Shown here piece after piece: positions 7,403 to 9,113 of a stretch of DNA of 9,113 bases. The DNA lies in NCBI GenBank assembly GCA_021850345.1, contig JAJZMN010000162.1:1-9113 (forward strand), read 5' to 3'. This DNA is from Actinomycetes bacterium (GTDB taxonomy: Bacteria; Actinomycetota; Acidimicrobiia; Acidimicrobiales; RAAP-2). Below the pieces are notes generated by a model, which ran no database searches, had not been told where the DNA came from, and worked only from the letters and a program-made list of their open reading frames with translations. Made by a program: the position numbers and the translations under genes. How positions within the stretch are numbered: position 1 is the first letter of the stretch; each line of letters begins with the position of its first letter.

Positions 7403-7475
7403 CAGGACCAGCGGGTGTCCTCCGATCCGGTCACGAGATCGGCGGAGCCCGAAGGCCTGCCAAAGGGTCCTGTAG
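7400..7475. repeat. Long-range inverted repeat upstream of tRNA-Pro
   Basis: CTACAGGACC (7400-7409) and GGTCCTGTAG (7466-7475) are perfect 10-bp inverse copies 56 bp apart. Inside, CCGATC (7422-7427) and GATCGG (about 7437-7442) can pair as a second stem. Together they form a plausible 76-nt branched fold on either strand. No coding frame or known RNA family is recognised. The left arm overlaps the candidate tRNA -10. Confidence 0.5.
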
Positions 7476-7692
7476 CCCTAATCGCTGAGCCGTCCCCGAC
7501 CCATGATGTGGGCGTGCACCTGGCAGACACCATCCGCAGGGGACGCGCGTCGGACGTCAGGTGGACATCGGCGCCGTATGGTCCGCACATGGTCGTCGAG
7601 GAGATGAGAGCTCCGTCCCGGCCGGCTGCCTGGAGCCTGTGGTATCTTTCCCGCCCCCGGACATCGCGTCCCCCAAGGAAGAGAGCCGCTCC
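7476..7692. other. Intergenic stretch before the AAA regulator
   Basis: No gene is supported between the inverted repeat and the regulator start. The plus strand carries a -10-like TATCTT at 7643-7648 without a good -35, then a purine-rich AGGAAGAGAG at 7676-7685 that can serve as ribosome site for the GTG at 7693. A short open frame ending near 7696 is Arg/Pro/Ser-rich and not convincing. Confidence 0.4.
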
Positions 7693-9113
7693 GTGAGGTC
7701 CACTGCCCGAACCCTCTGCCTTCCACGGCAGAGCGTGGGCGGGCACATCCCGTCCGATCGCGGGGGTCTTGTTGCTCGCAGTCGTGAGCTCGCTGAGATC
7801 GACCACCTGCTGGGCCGCGTCCGGCGGGCCAGTGCAGGCGCAATCGGGTTCCGGGGTGAGTGCGGCGTCGGGAAGAGCGCGCTCGTCGAGGCGGCCGTCG
7901 CTCGGGCTACCGACTTGCGGACCGTCCAGATCCGCGGCGCGATCGTGGCGGGCGCTGCCGCTGGACGAGACGTCGTCTCCACCTGGCCGGACCCTCTCCA
8001 AGAGCTCGCCGCCCGAGTCGCAGACCCATCTCCGGAGCAGCCTCGCTTCGCCAGTCCTGGTGCAGGTGCCCTGGCCCGTCGCGCCGTGTCCGCAGTCGTC
8101 GTCGAAGCGGCCGCATCCTCCCTTCGCCGACTGACGGGTGCAGGTCCGCTTCTCATCTCGATCGACGACTGCCAGGTGCTGCCGAGGGAGCTCGTCGTCG
8201 CATTGGCAGCCGCAGTCGTCGGCCCGTTGTGCGACGAGCCTGTCGGGCTGCTCCTGGCCTGGCGGGACACGCCGCATCTCGAGCCCTTCGAGCTGGGTCT
8301 CCAAGAGGTGGTCGTCCATGAGCTCGGCGGCCTTACGGTATCCCAGAGCCGTGAGCTCTTGTCGGCCCACTGTGACAAGCTCCCCGACGACGCGGTGCTC
8401 TCCGAGCTCGTGGGCCGGACTGGCGGAAACCCGCTCGTGTTGCTCGGAGCCTGTTGTCAGCTCACCGTGGCGGAACTCGCCGGATGGCATCCCCTCCCTG
8501 ACCCGTTGCCGCTCGGTCCGGCGTGCGCCGACGGGTTCAACGTTGGACGGCTCCTTCCGCCGGCGACCCGACGGACGCTTGCAGTGGTGGCAGCTGGAAG
8601 CGCGCCCACCAAGGCGGTGGTTCAAGCCATGGACCGCGTGGGAGTGACCTTGAGCGACCTGGCTCCGGCGCTCGATGCGGGTGTGGTGTACCAGAAGGGG
8701 ACGAGGATCGGGTTTCGGCATCCGCTCGTGCGAAGTGCAGCGTTCTACGGTGAACCCGCCGACGTTCGCCGAGAGATACGGCGAGCGCTGAGCGACGTGC
8801 TCGCGGACGCGGGCGCCATCGAGGCGAGCGCTTGCCACGCCGGAGCCGATGTCGTCGGTGTCGACGCACTCGCAGCGCGTCGTCTGGCCGAGGCGGCGAG
8901 TGTCGCGCTCGATCGCGGCGACCCGGCATCGGCAGCCAGCTACGAGGAGCTCGCCGCGGGCTGTGCGGCCTCGCCCGACGAGGCCATGGAGCACCTCGCA
9001 GATGCCGCGGCGCACTGGGCATCCACCGGTGAGCCCGAGCGTGCCAGGCACTGCCTCGACGCCGGGACGGCGATGCGCGGCGGGCCGAGCGCAATAGCGG
9101 AGCTCAACTACCA
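7693..9113 (+). CDS. Large AAA-type ATPase regulator (LuxR/MalT-like), 3' end outside window
   Basis: The frame is open to the window end, giving 473 codons of an incomplete protein. The GTG at 7693 is preceded by AGGAAGAGAG seven bases away; a GTG at 7735 is the alternative. After a short N-terminus, GLVARSRELAEIDHLL (25-40) opens the typical AAA/AAA_16 ATPase. Walker A is GECGVGKS (55-62), with a cysteine where Pro is more usual, and Walker B is LLISIDD (153-159). GGNPL (244-248) and FRHPLVRSAAF (341-351) are landmarks of actinobacterial LuxR-family regulators of the MalT/STAND-like type. Residues after 360 are helical and Ala-rich, consistent with the start of TPR-like repeats. A C-terminal LuxR helix-turn-helix is expected beyond the window but cannot be seen. 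The ligand and targets are unknown. Confidence 0.85.
   Translation, partial: MRSTARTLCLPRQSVGGHIPSDRGGLVARSRELAEIDHLLGRVRRASAGAIGFRGECGVGKSALVEAAVARATDLRTVQIRGAIVAGAAAGRDVVSTWPDPLQELAARVADPSPEQPRFASPGAGALARRAVSAVVVEAAASSLRRLTGAGPLLISIDDCQVLPRELVVALAAAVVGPLCDEPVGLLLAWRDTPHLEPFELGLQEVVVHELGGLTVSQSRELLSAHCDKLPDDAVLSELVGRTGGNPLVLLGACCQLTVAELAGWHPLPDPLPLGPACADGFNVGRLLPPATRRTLAVVAAGSAPTKAVVQAMDRVGVTLSDLAPALDAGVVYQKGTRIGFRHPLVRSAAFYGEPADVRREIRRALSDVLADAGAIEASACHAGADVVGVDALAARRLAEAASVALDRGDPASAASYEELAAGCAASPDEAMEHLADAAAHWASTGEPERARHCLDAGTAMRGGPSAIAELNY

Noticed and set aside
6652..9051. A 799-codon open frame on the minus strand
   Set aside because: It runs through the antisense of the Rpf-like gene, the tRNA-Pro gene and the antisense of the AAA regulator, with low-complexity Arg/Ser/Thr composition. 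It is not a gene.

Overview
The window is high-GC DNA with frequent GTG starts, strong codon-position bias that opens long antisense shadow frames, and actinobacterial protein families: a GWYPDP/DUF2510 tail protein, an Rpf-like muralytic enzyme and a large AAA/LuxR-type regulator. It is most likely from an actinobacterium (Actinomycetota). An Acidimicrobiia-type origin is possible but cannot be settled by eye.

Left part (52-3397, all minus strand). A two-gene acetate module reads leftwards: a SatP/YaaH-family acetate transporter followed 10 bp later by AMP-forming acetyl-CoA synthetase. A strong GC hairpin (680-711) separates it from a small membrane protein with a C-terminal DUF2510 motif.

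Centre (3398-5822). A divergent intergenic region of about 430 bp holds four tandem GAACGG-type repeats, plus a weak fifth, phased at 21-22 bp. Read on the minus strand they fit the 9-bp direct-repeat sites with 12-13-bp spacers known for LytTR response regulators. On the other side, reading rightwards, is a translationally coupled two-component pair: a LytS-type (His_kinase/HATPase) sensor kinase and a REC-LytTR response regulator. The most economical reading is a dedicated two-component switch that controls the divergent acetate uptake and activation operon. This is the most interesting system in the window.

Right-centre (5823-7223). A 747-bp non-coding stretch contains a possible gene remnant, a good inverted repeat, a candidate promoter and a leader of about 300 nt rich in potential hairpins. 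It precedes a secreted Rpf/transglycosylase-like cell-wall enzyme, which carries three perfect-phase 15-bp repeats near its N-terminus.

Right part (7224-9113). A tRNA-Pro(GGG) gene with encoded CCA lies on the minus strand, with palindromes in its leader and upstream. Next, on the plus strand, is the first 473 codons of a large AAA-type ATPase regulator of the LuxR/MalT-like kind, which runs off the end of the window.
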